Shown in pieces: positions 36,518-45,406 of a stretch of 64,000 bases of DNA. Source of the stretch: Rivularia sp. PCC 7116. GTDB taxonomy: Bacteria; Cyanobacteriota; Cyanobacteriia; Cyanobacteriales; Nostocaceae. The notes under the pieces were generated by a model that was not told where the DNA came from, searched no databases, and saw only the letters and a list, made by a program, of their open reading frames with translations. Position 1 is the stretch's first letter. Each line of letters opens with the position of its first letter. The stretch lies in contig NC_019678.1 of NCBI RefSeq assembly GCF_000316665.1, positions 4,836,001 through 4,900,000 on the forward strand, written 5' to 3'. The position numbers and the translations under genes were made by a program.

Positions 36518-38131
36518 TTAATTAACTAAAATAACGGGAATTGAACTTGATTCTAATACAGCTTGAGAAACTGAACCCACCAAAACTTGCTCCCAAGATT
36601 TATGTCCCCTCTTACCCATGACAATATCATCAACTTGGTTTTGTTGAGAAACATTAATAATTTCTTCTGTAATTGCACCTGTAACAGTAATAAATTTATA
36701 GCGAATATCTGCTAAAAGTCTTTGAGTTTCTGATTTTAGAAGTTCTATTTCTTTAGCTTCATTTGTTTGAATAACGTGCAATACAATTATCTCGCCATCA
36801 CCACGACGAGCTATATCGGCAGCTTTAGTTAATACCTGAGTCGCTAAAGGAGAAGTATCGACGGCAGCTAATATTTTCAAATTACGAGTAATACTTACTT
36901 TGGTGGGATCGACTTCGCCTCGCTCTAATAATTTTGGTGCAAAGGTAGGAATTGCCCAAGCTCCCAAAGGTGCTGTTACTAGTATAGATAAAGCAGCGAT
37001 CGCCAATATTATTTCTCCCCCTTCAATTCCTTGTGCCAAGGGAATTCCCCCTATTGCAGCTTGTACGGTGGCTTTAGCTGAGTTACCGGGCAATAAAAAT
37101 AATCTTTCTCGCAATTTCCAGTTACTGCCCAAGGTAGATAAATACCATCCGCAAGCCCTTCCTATCAAGGTTCCAATTCCTAAAATAATTAATCCTGGAA
37201 GCAAAGTTTTTTCTAAAACTTGGATTTGAATACTTGCCCCTAATAAAACGAATAAAATAATTTGTGCTACCACCCACAAACTATCAAAACCTGAGCGCAA
37301 TCTTCTAGCTAAAGGAGCATCAAATTCAATTAAAAAAAATCCCGTCACCATTACAGCTAAATAGCCAGAGAAAATTGGTATATTTTCTGCTACTACCACC
37401 AGCAATAAAGCTAAACTTGCTGCAATTAAAGTATCTTGTACTGTATTTTGAGTCCAGTTTTGTTTTGTCAGTAATAAAACCAACACTTTTGCTGTGACTA
37501 AACCTATTACTATTCCTAATAAAATTTGACTAACTATTTGAATGGGAAGCAGTAGAAAAGCATCTACAGTTAAACCGAAAGGTAATGTAATTTCAGAATT
37601 TGTTCCTTGCCCTAAAAAATTGAGTAATAAACTAAAGACTAGCAATAATAACACATCAGACAAAGCACTCCCGGTAAGAATAGCATCGGGAATTCCTTTA
37701 CTAACTCCCCAACCCAGACTTTTTAGTCGCAGCATTCCCGGTACAATTACTGCTGGCGATTCGGCTCCAATGATACAGCCAAGCAATAATCCCGTAGGAA
37801 AATCAAACTTGAAAATCCACATTGCAGCTAAAGCAATAATTACAGCTTCGCAAGTAGCAGGTAAAAACCCCAATCTTAGCGCTACAGTTCCCTGCTGTAC
37901 TAATTTTTCTCTATCTAAACCCAACCCCGCTTTCATCAAAATTACCATTACAGCTATTGTTCGCAAAGGAGCAGACGCTGCAAGTACTTCAGGCACAATT
38001 AAATCGGCAAATTGAGGTCCTAATATAATACCAACTATAACCATACCTACTAACGCCGGAACTTTCAGCCTCTGGGCAATTTGTCCGACGAAAAAGCCGA
38101 GAAGTAGGATTAAGATGAAACTTTTTAACAT
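36518..38131 (-). CDS. Cation:proton antiporter (CPA2/KefB-like) with C-terminal UspA domain
   Basis: 537 aa. About 12 membrane segments (1-400) with CPA2 blocks: VPALVGMVIVGIILGP, MVILMKAGLGLDREKL, LLGCIIGAESPAVIVPGML, and LLGASIQIQ. The C-terminal 130 residues form a universal-stress-protein domain: ILAAVDTSPLATQVLTKAA, IIVLHVIQ, ending DDIVMGKRGHKSWEQVLVGS and SIPVILVN, the ATP-binding G-x2-G-x9-G(S) pattern. Probably K+ or Na+/H+ exchange at the plasma membrane, gated by nucleotide. Convergent with the second kinase, 14 bp apart. Confidence 0.82.
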   Translation of the reverse strand: MLKSFILILLLGFFVGQIAQRLKVPALVGMVIVGIILGPQFADLIVPEVLAASAPLRTIAVMVILMKAGLGLDREKLVQQGTVALRLGFLPATCEAVIIALAAMWIFKFDFPTGLLLGCIIGAESPAVIVPGMLRLKSLGWGVSKGIPDAILTGSALSDVLLLLVFSLLLNFLGQGTNSEITLPFGLTVDAFLLLPIQIVSQILLGIVIGLVTAKVLVLLLTKQNWTQNTVQDTLIAASLALLLVVVAENIPIFSGYLAVMVTGFFLIEFDAPLARRLRSGFDSLWVVAQIILFVLLGASIQIQVLEKTLLPGLIILGIGTLIGRACGWYLSTLGSNWKLRERLFLLPGNSAKATVQAAIGGIPLAQGIEGGEIILAIAALSILVTAPLGAWAIPTFAPKLLERGEVDPTKVSITRNLKILAAVDTSPLATQVLTKAADIARRGDGEIIVLHVIQTNEAKEIELLKSETQRLLADIRYKFITVTGAITEEIINVSQQNQVDDIVMGKRGHKSWEQVLVGSVSQAVLESSSIPVILVN

Positions 38132-38521
38132 GGGTAATGGGGAGAGGGGGAAGAGGGGGTAGAGGGGGAAGAATTAATTACTTGCTACTTGCTATTCCTA
38201 ACTACTTACCATGCCCAATGCCCAACTCCCAATTCCTATTTTCTGTATGTACGCTTCAAACCAAACACTTTTGATTAAAAGTCTAAGAATCACATATTGA
38301 TTTTTTTCTAACAATTAAAATCGGGGTTACATTTACATAATTCCGGCTATCTTTTCCAAATCTATAGCTAATATTTTTCTCAAATACTTGAGGTCAAAGT
38401 CTTTTATAAATATAAATCTCTGCGTCCTAGTTTTACCATTCAATTAACCTTCACTTCTGAATTATTGAAGTATTCGCATCTATTTAAATTTCGCAAAAAT
38501 AGTCAGCAAGGACAATAAAAA
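38132..38521. other. 390-bp divergent region with purine tract and heptamers
   Basis: 38131-38172 is GGGGGAAGAGGGGGTAGA-type repeat; 38200-38235 holds CCCAATGCCCAACTCCCAATT. Promoters of the antiporter and the amt gene must lie here; I found no GTA-N8-TAC site. Confidence 0.55.
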
Positions 38522-39883
38522 GTGTTGAAAAAAATTTCATTGATAGTAGCTATAACTCTGCTTTTCTTAAACGGAACGATAGATAACGCTTTTGCTCAAA
38601 TGCAATCGCCGGGGTTTCCATCCAATGCTAATAGCGGTTCAATCGCATTTGTATTAATCTGTTCGGCACTAGTGTTATTAATGACACCAGCACTTGCTTT
38701 TTTCTATGGTGGATTTGTTCGCACCCGCAATGTACTAAATACGCTGATGATGAGCTTTGTGACGATGGCTATTATTGGTGTTACTTGGGTATTGTGGGGC
38801 TATAGCTTTGCTTTTGCTCCCGGTAACGCATTTTTTGGTGGATTTGAATGGCTGGGTTTAAATGACGTTGGTTTACAGCCAAGCGAATATGCGCCACAAA
38901 TTCCCCACTTGGCATTTATGGCTTATCAAGGAATGTTTGCCATTATTGCCCCAGCTTTAATTTCCGGCGCGATCGCAGAGCGTATGAGTTTCACCGGCTA
39001 CTCAGTATTTGTGGTTTTGTGGTCATTTTTCATCTATTCCCCCATCGCGCATATGGTTTGGGGTGTAGGAGGATTGTTAAGTTTATCTGGTGGTTGGGGT
39101 GCGTTGGATTTCGCTGGCGGCACGGTGGTACATATTAGTTCTGGGGTATCGGCTTTTGTTGCAGCAATGTACTTAAAACCCCGTAAAACCTTTCCTGATA
39201 AATTGAGTCCACCCCATAACGTACCCTTTATTTTGCTCGGTGCTGGTTTGTTGTGGTTTGGCTGGTTTGGTTTTAATGCCGGTAGCGCTTTAGAAGCCAA
39301 TAATTTAGCAGTAATTGCCTTTGTAAATACCAATACGAGTGCGGCCGCAGGGGCTTTGACTTGGTTAATTTTAGAAAAAGTATTGCGCGGTAAATCTACA
39401 GCAGTCGGTGCTGCCACCGGAGGCGTTGCTGGCTTAGTTGGTATCACTCCAGCCGCAGGATTCGTTTCACCCCTAGCAGCAATATTAATTGGAAGTATCA
39501 CCGCTTTTGTTTGCTTCTACGCAGTTAGTCTCAAGCACAAAATACAAGTTGATGACGCTTTAGATACATTTCCCATACATGGCGTAGGCGGAACCGTAGG
39601 CGCAATTTTGACTGGTATTTTTGCTAGCAGAGCCGTTAACCCAGCAGGAAGAAACGGTTTATTATTCGGCAATCCCGACGAACTACTTTTAGAGTTAGCA
39701 GCCATTGTAGTTACTTATTTTCTCGCCGGATTTGGTACCTGGATTATTCTCAAAGTAGTTGAAAGTACGGTGGGATTAAGAGTACACGAAAACGCCGAAT
39801 TACAAGGAATGGACATCAGCGAACACGGCGAAGAAGCATATAATTCGGAATATACAGATAAAATCAACTTTGGCAGAAAGTAA
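38522..39883 (+). CDS. amt: Ammonium transporter (Amt family), second copy
   Basis: 453 aa, GTG start with AAGGA about 10 bp upstream. Signal peptide ending about DNAFAQ (26), then the Amt core: ALAFFYGGFVRTRNVL, FAGGTVVHISSG (first His), LLWFGWFGFNAGSALE, DTFPIHGVGGTVGAI (second His), and C-terminal LQGMDISEHGEEAY. Normal length without the long N-terminal tail of the first amt. No NtcA box found upstream, suggesting different regulation. Confidence 0.93.
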   Translation: MLKKISLIVAITLLFLNGTIDNAFAQMQSPGFPSNANSGSIAFVLICSALVLLMTPALAFFYGGFVRTRNVLNTLMMSFVTMAIIGVTWVLWGYSFAFAPGNAFFGGFEWLGLNDVGLQPSEYAPQIPHLAFMAYQGMFAIIAPALISGAIAERMSFTGYSVFVVLWSFFIYSPIAHMVWGVGGLLSLSGGWGALDFAGGTVVHISSGVSAFVAAMYLKPRKTFPDKLSPPHNVPFILLGAGLLWFGWFGFNAGSALEANNLAVIAFVNTNTSAAAGALTWLILEKVLRGKSTAVGAATGGVAGLVGITPAAGFVSPLAAILIGSITAFVCFYAVSLKHKIQVDDALDTFPIHGVGGTVGAILTGIFASRAVNPAGRNGLLFGNPDELLLELAAIVVTYFLAGFGTWIILKVVESTVGLRVHENAELQGMDISEHGEEAYNSEYTDKINFGRK

Positions 39884-39892
39884 TTTTGGGAA

Positions 39893-39970
39893 TTGGGCAT
39901 GGGGCATGGGGCATGGGGCATGGGGCACGGGGCATTGCTAATTGGTAACTGCTCACTGCTCACTGCTACC
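39893..39970. repeat. GGGGCAT / GCTCACT heptamer repeats
   Basis: Five successive (A/C)GGGGCAT units followed by ACTGCTCACTGCTCACTGC, directly after the second amt. Confidence 0.75.
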
Positions 39971-40033
39971 TATTTCCCAAAAAAAGCGAAGGGTAGATTA
40001 TCATATCCAAATAATTGATTTATCTAGCTACCC

Positions 40034-40861
40034 GTGTCTAGTTCTGTTAAAACTTTTCCTGCTTGGGCATTTTTCTCTTTATTGAGTAACTTTATACTTC
40101 TGCTAGCGGTAATTTTGTTGATTGGCGAACAACAAGGTGGTACCGCTTTTTTGGCTAACATGGTTTCCCCGAAGCGAGAAACTGTTCCTAGTAATCAAAC
40201 TCAACAAGTTGCTTCCCCTCAATTGGGTAAACGTCATCAACTTGATTATCAAAAATGGGTGAATATTCTGAAACAGGAGGCTGAAGTTGCTGCAACGAAG
40301 AAACCCCGAAATTTAACTGTTATGGCTGGGGATTCTCTAAGCTTGTGGTTCCCCTCGGAGTTGTTACCGGATAATAAAACTTGGTTAAATCAAGGAATTT
40401 CTGGAGAAAAATCTGCTGGTTTATTAAAAAGATTAAATTTATTTGACAAAACTACACCAGAGTCTATTTTTGTGATGATAGGCATTAATGATTTGATTGC
40501 TGGTGTTAATGATGAAACTATTTTAGAGAATCAACGGCAGATATTAGCTTATTTACGTAAGCAGCATTCCCAAGCGCAAATAATAGTCCAGTCTATTTTA
40601 CCCCATCAAGGAGAACAAGCGACTTGGGAAGGAAAAGACAAACTTTTGGCAATACCTAATAGTCGTATTCGCAAGTTAAATCAACAATTGCGAACCATAG
40701 CAGCAAAAGAAGACGTAAAATACTTAAACCTGTACCCTTTGTTTGCCGATAAACAAGGAAATCTCAGGTCAAATTTGACTACCGATGGATTGCATCTTAA
40801 TCCAGATGGTTATTTAGTTTGGAGTTCTGCTTTACAGTTAACAATGAACAGTGAGCAGTGA
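40034..40861 (+). CDS. Membrane-anchored SGNH/GDSL hydrolase
   Basis: 275 aa, GTG start. Membrane segment at about 9-32, then an SGNH domain: block I VMAGDSLSLW (Ser), block II NQGISGEKS, block III MIGINDL (Asn), block V TTDGLHLNPDGY (Asp/His). Probably an esterase acting outside the membrane; substrate not shown. The final codons (MNSEQ stop) are read from AACAGTGAGCAGTGA, the beginning of the heptamer repeat that follows, so the repeat supplies the stop codon. Confidence 0.8.
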   Translation: MSSSVKTFPAWAFFSLLSNFILLLAVILLIGEQQGGTAFLANMVSPKRETVPSNQTQQVASPQLGKRHQLDYQKWVNILKQEAEVAATKKPRNLTVMAGDSLSLWFPSELLPDNKTWLNQGISGEKSAGLLKRLNLFDKTTPESIFVMIGINDLIAGVNDETILENQRQILAYLRKQHSQAQIIVQSILPHQGEQATWEGKDKLLAIPNSRIRKLNQQLRTIAAKEDVKYLNLYPLFADKQGNLRSNLTTDGLHLNPDGYLVWSSALQLTMNSEQ

Positions 40862-40999
40862 GCAGTGAGCAGTTAACAGTGAGCAGTCAACAGTGAACAG
40901 TCAACAGTTAATGGTGAAGTGTTGACAATTAACAACTAACAACTAACAACTAACAACCAACAACTAACAACTAATAACTAATAACTAACATCTAATATT
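40848..40999. repeat. GTGAGCA and CAACTAA heptamer repeats
   Basis: GTGAGCAGTGAGCAGTGAGC runs, AACAGTC units, then AACTAACAACTAACAAC units up to the ispH start. They overlap the end of the SGNH hydrolase gene. Confidence 0.8.
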
Positions 41000-42208
41000 A
41001 TGGATACAAAAGCTTTTAAACGTGCATTACAACATTCGGAAAATTATCATCGTCGGGGATTTGGACATAAAGAAGAAGTTGCAACTCAGCTAAATTCTGA
41101 ATATCAAAGCGGTTTAATTCAAGAAATTCGAGATAATAATTATAGTTTAACTCGGGGGGATGTTACTATTCGTCTGGCGGAAGCTTTTGGCTTTTGCTGG
41201 GGCGTAGAGCGTGCTGTGGCAATGGCTTATGAAACCCGCAAGCATTTCCCCTCAGAACGTATTTGGATTACTAACGAAATTATTCACAACCCATCTGTAA
41301 ATCAACGTTTGAAAGAAATGCAGGTTGGTTTTATTTCACTTAAGGCTGATGAAAAAGATTTTTCTGTAGTTGGTTCTGGAGATGTAGTAATTTTACCTGC
41401 TTTCGGCGCTAGCGTTCAAGAAATGCAACTTTTGTCGGATAAAGGTTGTAAAATTGTTGATACTACTTGTCCTTGGGTTTCTAAAGTTTGGAATACGGTT
41501 GAAAAGCATAAAAAAGTTGAATGTACTTCTATCATTCACGGTAAATATAAACATGAAGAAACCATTGCAACTAGTTCGTTTGCTGGCAAATATCTGATTG
41601 TTCTGAATTTGCAAGAAGCCGAATATGTTACTAGCTATATTTTAAATGGTGGCAATAGAGAAGAATTTCTAGCTAAATTTAGTAAAGCTTGTTCATCAGG
41701 ATTCGATCCCGATACAGATTTAAAAAAAGTTGGGATCGCCAATCAAACAACTATGCTCAAAGGAGAAACAGAGCAGATTGGTAAGCTATTCGAGCGTACT
41801 ATGATGAAAAAATACGGCCCCACTGAATTAAATAATCATTTTCAAAGCTTTAATACTATCTGCGACGCTACCCAGGAAAGACAAGATGCAATGTTGGAGC
41901 TAGTAGAAGAAAAGCTTGACTTTATGATAGTGATTGGTGGCTTCAATTCGTCAAATACCGCTCACTTACAGGAAATTGCAGTAGAGAAAAAAATTCCTTC
42001 CTATCATGTTGACAGCGTAGAAAGAATTTTATCAGAAAATAATATCGAACATCGCCAGCTAGATGGCAATATCGAGATATCTGAAAATTGGCTGCCAGAT
42101 GGAGAGATTATTGTAGGAATTACTTCTGGTGCTTCTACACCGGATAAAGTTGTGGAAGATGTAATCAAGAAAATTTTTGAATTAAAGAAAGCGGTAGCAG
42201 TAGTTTAA
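41000..42208 (+). CDS. ispH: 4-hydroxy-3-methylbut-2-enyl diphosphate reductase IspH
   Basis: 402 aa, the long plant/cyanobacterial form. Three 4Fe-4S cysteines: [10 protein letters not shown] (C66), [10 protein letters not shown] (C157), [11 protein letters not shown] (C288). Also HNPSVNQRL and [14 protein letters not shown]. Last step of the MEP isoprenoid pathway, giving IPP and DMAPP for carotenoids, phytol and quinones. No ribosome site is seen, because the upstream sequence is CTAACAA repeat. Confidence 0.95.
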   Translation: MDTKAFKRALQHSENYHRRGFGHKEEVATQLNSEYQSGLIQEIRDNNYSLTRGDVTIRLAEAFGFCWGVERAVAMAYETRKHFPSERIWITNEIIHNPSVNQRLKEMQVGFISLKADEKDFSVVGSGDVVILPAFGASVQEMQLLSDKGCKIVDTTCPWVSKVWNTVEKHKKVECTSIIHGKYKHEETIATSSFAGKYLIVLNLQEAEYVTSYILNGGNREEFLAKFSKACSSGFDPDTDLKKVGIANQTTMLKGETEQIGKLFERTMMKKYGPTELNNHFQSFNTICDATQERQDAMLELVEEKLDFMIVIGGFNSSNTAHLQEIAVEKKIPSYHVDSVERILSENNIEHRQLDGNIEISENWLPDGEIIVGITSGASTPDKVVEDVIKKIFELKKAVAVV

Positions 42209-42333
42209 AACTATTCACCACAAAATGCACTATTCTGAAGCAGCCCAAACAAACTGTGAATAAAGACACTAGTGCAAGATTGGAGATAAAATCAGCTATT
42301 AGTATTCCTTTTCATTAATTCCGACGGAATGTA

Positions 42334-42356
42334 GAGACGTAGCAGTGCTACGTCTC
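42334..42356. repeat. GAGACGTAGC hairpin element
   Basis: Stem GAGACGTAGC / GCTACGTCTC around AGT; sister of the element at 17442-17466. Confidence 0.65.
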
Positions 42357-42689
42357 CCGACGTTACCGAAAAACAAACCAGTCAGAATTTATGCAATTGA
42401 CCACACACAGTAGCGTATTTCATTATTTTTGAAGTATATATAGTAAACAAAAAAATAATTCTCCCCCTCTCCCCTCAATCTTTAAACCATAGATAGCTAA
42501 CTTAAATTGCTCAAAATAGCAGCAGATTTTCTTATACATTCTTAGGGAACATAGTTTTGATACTAAGTGTCCTCCTGTCTAACAAACTGTAACAAGTCAA
42601 AAAACTGCCTACATAATTTTTCGTAAATGTTGATATGAGTCTTGAATCATAACAGAAGAGACGATAAGACATATCTTCCTGTGAAAATT

Positions 42690-42869
42690 ATGATTACCCC
42701 TACACCAAATACAGGGAAAAGTCACCTACCTATGAACCAAAGAATTACGCAATTGGTTAAGTATTCATTAAAGAACCGCTTTTCTTCTGATAGCCCCATA
42801 GTCGATGCGGAAATACGTTTATTAGCTGCTATATACTCAATAATTAGAGCAATATTAAAATTTGGCTAG
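42690..42869 (+). CDS. Possible small protein, 59 aa
   Basis: ATG at 42690, or GTG at 42681. Predicted protein has a basic middle (NQRITQLVKYSLKNR) and a hydrophobic amphipathic end (IRLLAAIYSIIRAILKFG). Not recognised; weak ribosome site (TTCCTGTGA region). Coding is uncertain. Confidence 0.3.
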   Translation: MITPTPNTGKSHLPMNQRITQLVKYSLKNRFSSDSPIVDAEIRLLAAIYSIIRAILKFG

Positions 42870-43147
42870 AGAAATTAAGATAATTTATCTGTCAGGTTAA
42901 GTACCAACAATGCTGTATGATAATTAACACTAATAGCAGCTTGGATTCTATACGCAAACCTTCAATTGTAGCATAATGTTATTGTTTTGCACCGTAAATT
43001 CTGGTAAAACTTATAGAAGCTAACTGCTATTCCTAGCCAAAATTTAGGTATATAAAGACTATTCCCCTCTCAGCTAATTTCCGGGTCAGAGTGAGGAATT
43101 ATCCTCATATGTCTAAATATCTACTCAAATTAAAAAGGTTAAGGATT

Positions 43148-43465
43148 ATGATGAGGATTACTAACAAATTAGCACTTGTAACTGCTTGTCTAGCGATATT
43201 GTCTGCTGTAGCTTTGAAACCAGCCAGTGCTATGGACAACAACTTATCAGGGAAACTGATAGCACAGACTTTCAACGACGAATCATTTATAGGGGAGGCA
43301 TCAGAAAATGGTGAGACTGCTCGAAAAGTAGATGATGTTCCTCCCCAACCAGACACTTCTGATGAGTCTTGGATAATGCCTGTTTTATGGGGATTAGGTG
43401 GCTATATGATTGGGAGCCTTGTAGGAACAAATAAGACTTATACCAAGATGAATAAAGGTCGTTAA
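43148..43465 (+). CDS. Small exported protein, 105 aa
   Basis: Start chosen at ATG 43148 behind AAGGA; an ATG at 43091 is an alternative. Signal peptide ending KPASAMD (about 29), an acidic region rich in Glu/Asp, then one C-terminal membrane segment (WIMPVLWGLGGYMIGSLVG) with Gly-x3-Gly spacing and a basic tail. Function not recognised; likely periplasmic or membrane-associated. Confidence 0.6.
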   Translation: MMRITNKLALVTACLAILSAVALKPASAMDNNLSGKLIAQTFNDESFIGEASENGETARKVDDVPPQPDTSDESWIMPVLWGLGGYMIGSLVGTNKTYTKMNKGR

Positions 43466-43560
43466 TCGGCTACACAACTTAGGCAATAAAATTCAGATCG
43501 GGTGCTTCTCCTCAAATAACTTGGCTTACAAATAAGTGTTCCTTTTCCTATAAAGAGTCG

Positions 43561-43590
43561 AAGGTGGACAGAGTCATATTTGTCCACCTT
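43561..43590. terminator. Possible bidirectional terminator
   Basis: Stem AAGGTGGAC (43561-43569) / GTCCACCTT (43582-43590) between two convergent genes; T tracts on both sides are weak. Confidence 0.5.
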
Positions 43591-43649
43591 TAGTTAATCA
43601 ATCAACGATAAACTATAGCAGTTTTCAACTGCGTCCAATAAAAAAACCG

Positions 43650-43712
43650 GGAACCTCAACCGTCCTATGGACACCCCTCTCCTGATTCTTGGAGAGGGGA
43701 AAGGATGAGATT
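43650..43712. repeat. REP-like element (AACCTCA ... CCCCTCTCC)
   Basis: GAACCTCAACCGTCC, then TGGACACCCCTCTCC and its partner GGAGAGGGG, ending GGATGAG. Same order of blocks as the element at 47790-47860. Confidence 0.6.
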
Positions 43713-43779
43713 AAATTTGTATTTCAATTCCACTAAATATGAGAAGCGCTATATCTAATTTTTCGATTCTTCCTTTTTT

Positions 43780-45126
43780 CTACCTTTGGGGTATGTCTTT
43801 TCCAAATAAGGTTAGATACATCAAGCGATAAATATCTGTGTTATCTACATTGTTGGGTAATTTATCTGCATTCAATCCATGTGTTTTTGCCACAATCGAA
43901 CCAGTAAAATCCATGATTCCTGACCACGCGATCGCAAAGGGGTAATTATTCCCCTGCTTGTCGGGGCCGGAAACGAAAGGTGGAGTTGCCGTACCATCTT
44001 TACCATCCCAAGGAGCGCCGTTTCTTCCTTTTTCCGGTAAAGGTTTATCCAAAGGAAAAAGTTCGCTGGTGCCTCCAATTACTTCTAATCCTCCCGCATC
44101 GCTATCGGCGGCGGTAATTAATAAGGTGTCAGGATTTTTATCGATAAATTCCATTGCCACACCTATGGCATCATCGGCTCGCTTGACTGCCTCTAAACAG
44201 CCTTTAGCGTTGTTGAAATTACAAAAATTGTCACTTCCTTCTTCTTCTAAAACAATAAAAAAGCCATTTGCATTTTGGGATACAACTTTTAAAGTTGCAT
44301 TTAGCATTTGCGAAACTGTTGGGGTACCTGAAACGTATAGCGGTAAGTTTTTCTCTTTTAAATTTTCTTCTGGTTCATCGTTATAAGTATCGGTTGCGGC
44401 GAATATTCCCAACACTTTTTTAGTGTCTGCGGGTAAATCTAAGAGTTCGTCGCGGGTATAAACTACCGTATAACCCTTTTTTTTCGCTTCTTCGATTAAA
44501 TTTAATCCGTCTTCTCGCTGACTTTCTTCAGCTTTCGCGTATCTTCCGGCAGTACCTTTGGGTAGATAAAAAACTTCACCGCCACCTAAAATGACATCAA
44601 CACCAGAGTTTACTATTTGCTTGGTAATTTCTGCAAACTCGCTACGAGTCTTTGTTTTGGCGACAAATGCACCAGTTCCAGGTTCGGGTATAATACCAGA
44701 ATTGATAATTGCTGTGGCTTTACCAGCAGCAACAGCTTCTTCCATAATTGTTTGCGGTTTATCGGAAGCCGCTACCAAGGGTTGTCCGTTTTCATCCAAT
44801 CCAAAAGAATCGTTATTGGCTTTAACTCCTGTTGCGTGAATTACCGCACTTGCATTAGAAGTTGCGGTAAGTTGATCTTTCAAATGCCCTCGATAAATAC
44901 CCAAGTTTGACATTTTGTCCCAATTAAGTTCACTATCCGGGCCATAATGCAGCATTCGCGCCGCACCCCAATGAGATGGGCTGGTACCATCTGGATGAAT
45001 GAATATTACGTTTCCTTGATTTGTTGAATCTGAAGTGGAATTGCCCGATGTCGATGAGTTACATCCAGCTAAAGCCACTACTGTCAATACTGTTAAAGCA
45101 ATTATTTTTCTGTTAATTTGTAGCAC
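43780..45126 (-). CDS. Alkaline phosphatase, PhoA superfamily lipoprotein (divergent)
   Basis: 448 aa, GTG start. Lipobox VVALAGCNSS (Cys22 region), so membrane-anchored in the periplasm. Alkaline phosphatase superfamily blocks: VIFIHPDGTSPSHW (metal Asp), NASAVIHATGVKAN (nucleophile region, Ser kept), VILGGGEVFYL, LEEEGSDNFCNFNN, and LLITAADSDAGGLEV where E. coli PhoA has a DH pair. The last motif lacks the usual His ligand, so metal site and substrate may differ. Releases phosphate from esters outside the cell. I found no convincing Pho box upstream. Confidence 0.8.
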   Translation of the reverse strand: MLQINRKIIALTVLTVVALAGCNSSTSGNSTSDSTNQGNVIFIHPDGTSPSHWGAARMLHYGPDSELNWDKMSNLGIYRGHLKDQLTATSNASAVIHATGVKANNDSFGLDENGQPLVAASDKPQTIMEEAVAAGKATAIINSGIIPEPGTGAFVAKTKTRSEFAEITKQIVNSGVDVILGGGEVFYLPKGTAGRYAKAEESQREDGLNLIEEAKKKGYTVVYTRDELLDLPADTKKVLGIFAATDTYNDEPEENLKEKNLPLYVSGTPTVSQMLNATLKVVSQNANGFFIVLEEEGSDNFCNFNNAKGCLEAVKRADDAIGVAMEFIDKNPDTLLITAADSDAGGLEVIGGTSELFPLDKPLPEKGRNGAPWDGKDGTATPPFVSGPDKQGNNYPFAIAWSGIMDFTGSIVAKTHGLNADKLPNNVDNTDIYRLMYLTLFGKDIPQR

Positions 45127-45406
45127 GGTTTTTTTAGAGACTCTATATATATATATATAGGTTGCTAAGTTAATTACGGCTTTTATGATGTTCAGCCTGC
45201 GCTACATATAGCAATGTGTCCGAGATTTGTAAATGTGTTTTTAGGAAGGTTTTAGTATTAGTGTAACTTGGGCTACTATATATTTTGTATACCTCAGTTT
45301 TATTACTTATTTTTAGCTTTCGGTAAATTAAAAAAAATCATAATCTAAAATATATATATACGATAGATAATTAGGCTTTAAGTTGTTTGAACTGTGAAGA
45401 AGGTGA
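45127..45406. other. Divergent promoter region with TA-dinucleotide runs
   Basis: TATATATATATATA at 45145-45160 and again ATATATATATACG near 45350, flanking the region between the phosphatase and the protease. Confidence 0.5.

Larger units (their letters stand above)
42209..43147. other. 0.9-kb gap after ispH
   Basis: Holds the hairpin at 42334-42356 and one doubtful short ORF (42690-42869). The rest is AT-rich without an assignable feature. Confidence 0.5.
43466..43779. other. 314-bp convergent gap with hairpin and REP-like element
   Basis: Contains the hairpin at 43561-43590 and a REP-like unit at 43650-43712 with AACCTCA, CCCCTCTCC and GGAGAGGGG arms. No gene. Confidence 0.55.

Noticed and set aside
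38132-38521. NtcA site before the second amt
   Set aside because: Each TAC in the region was checked for GTA eleven bases before it; none matched.
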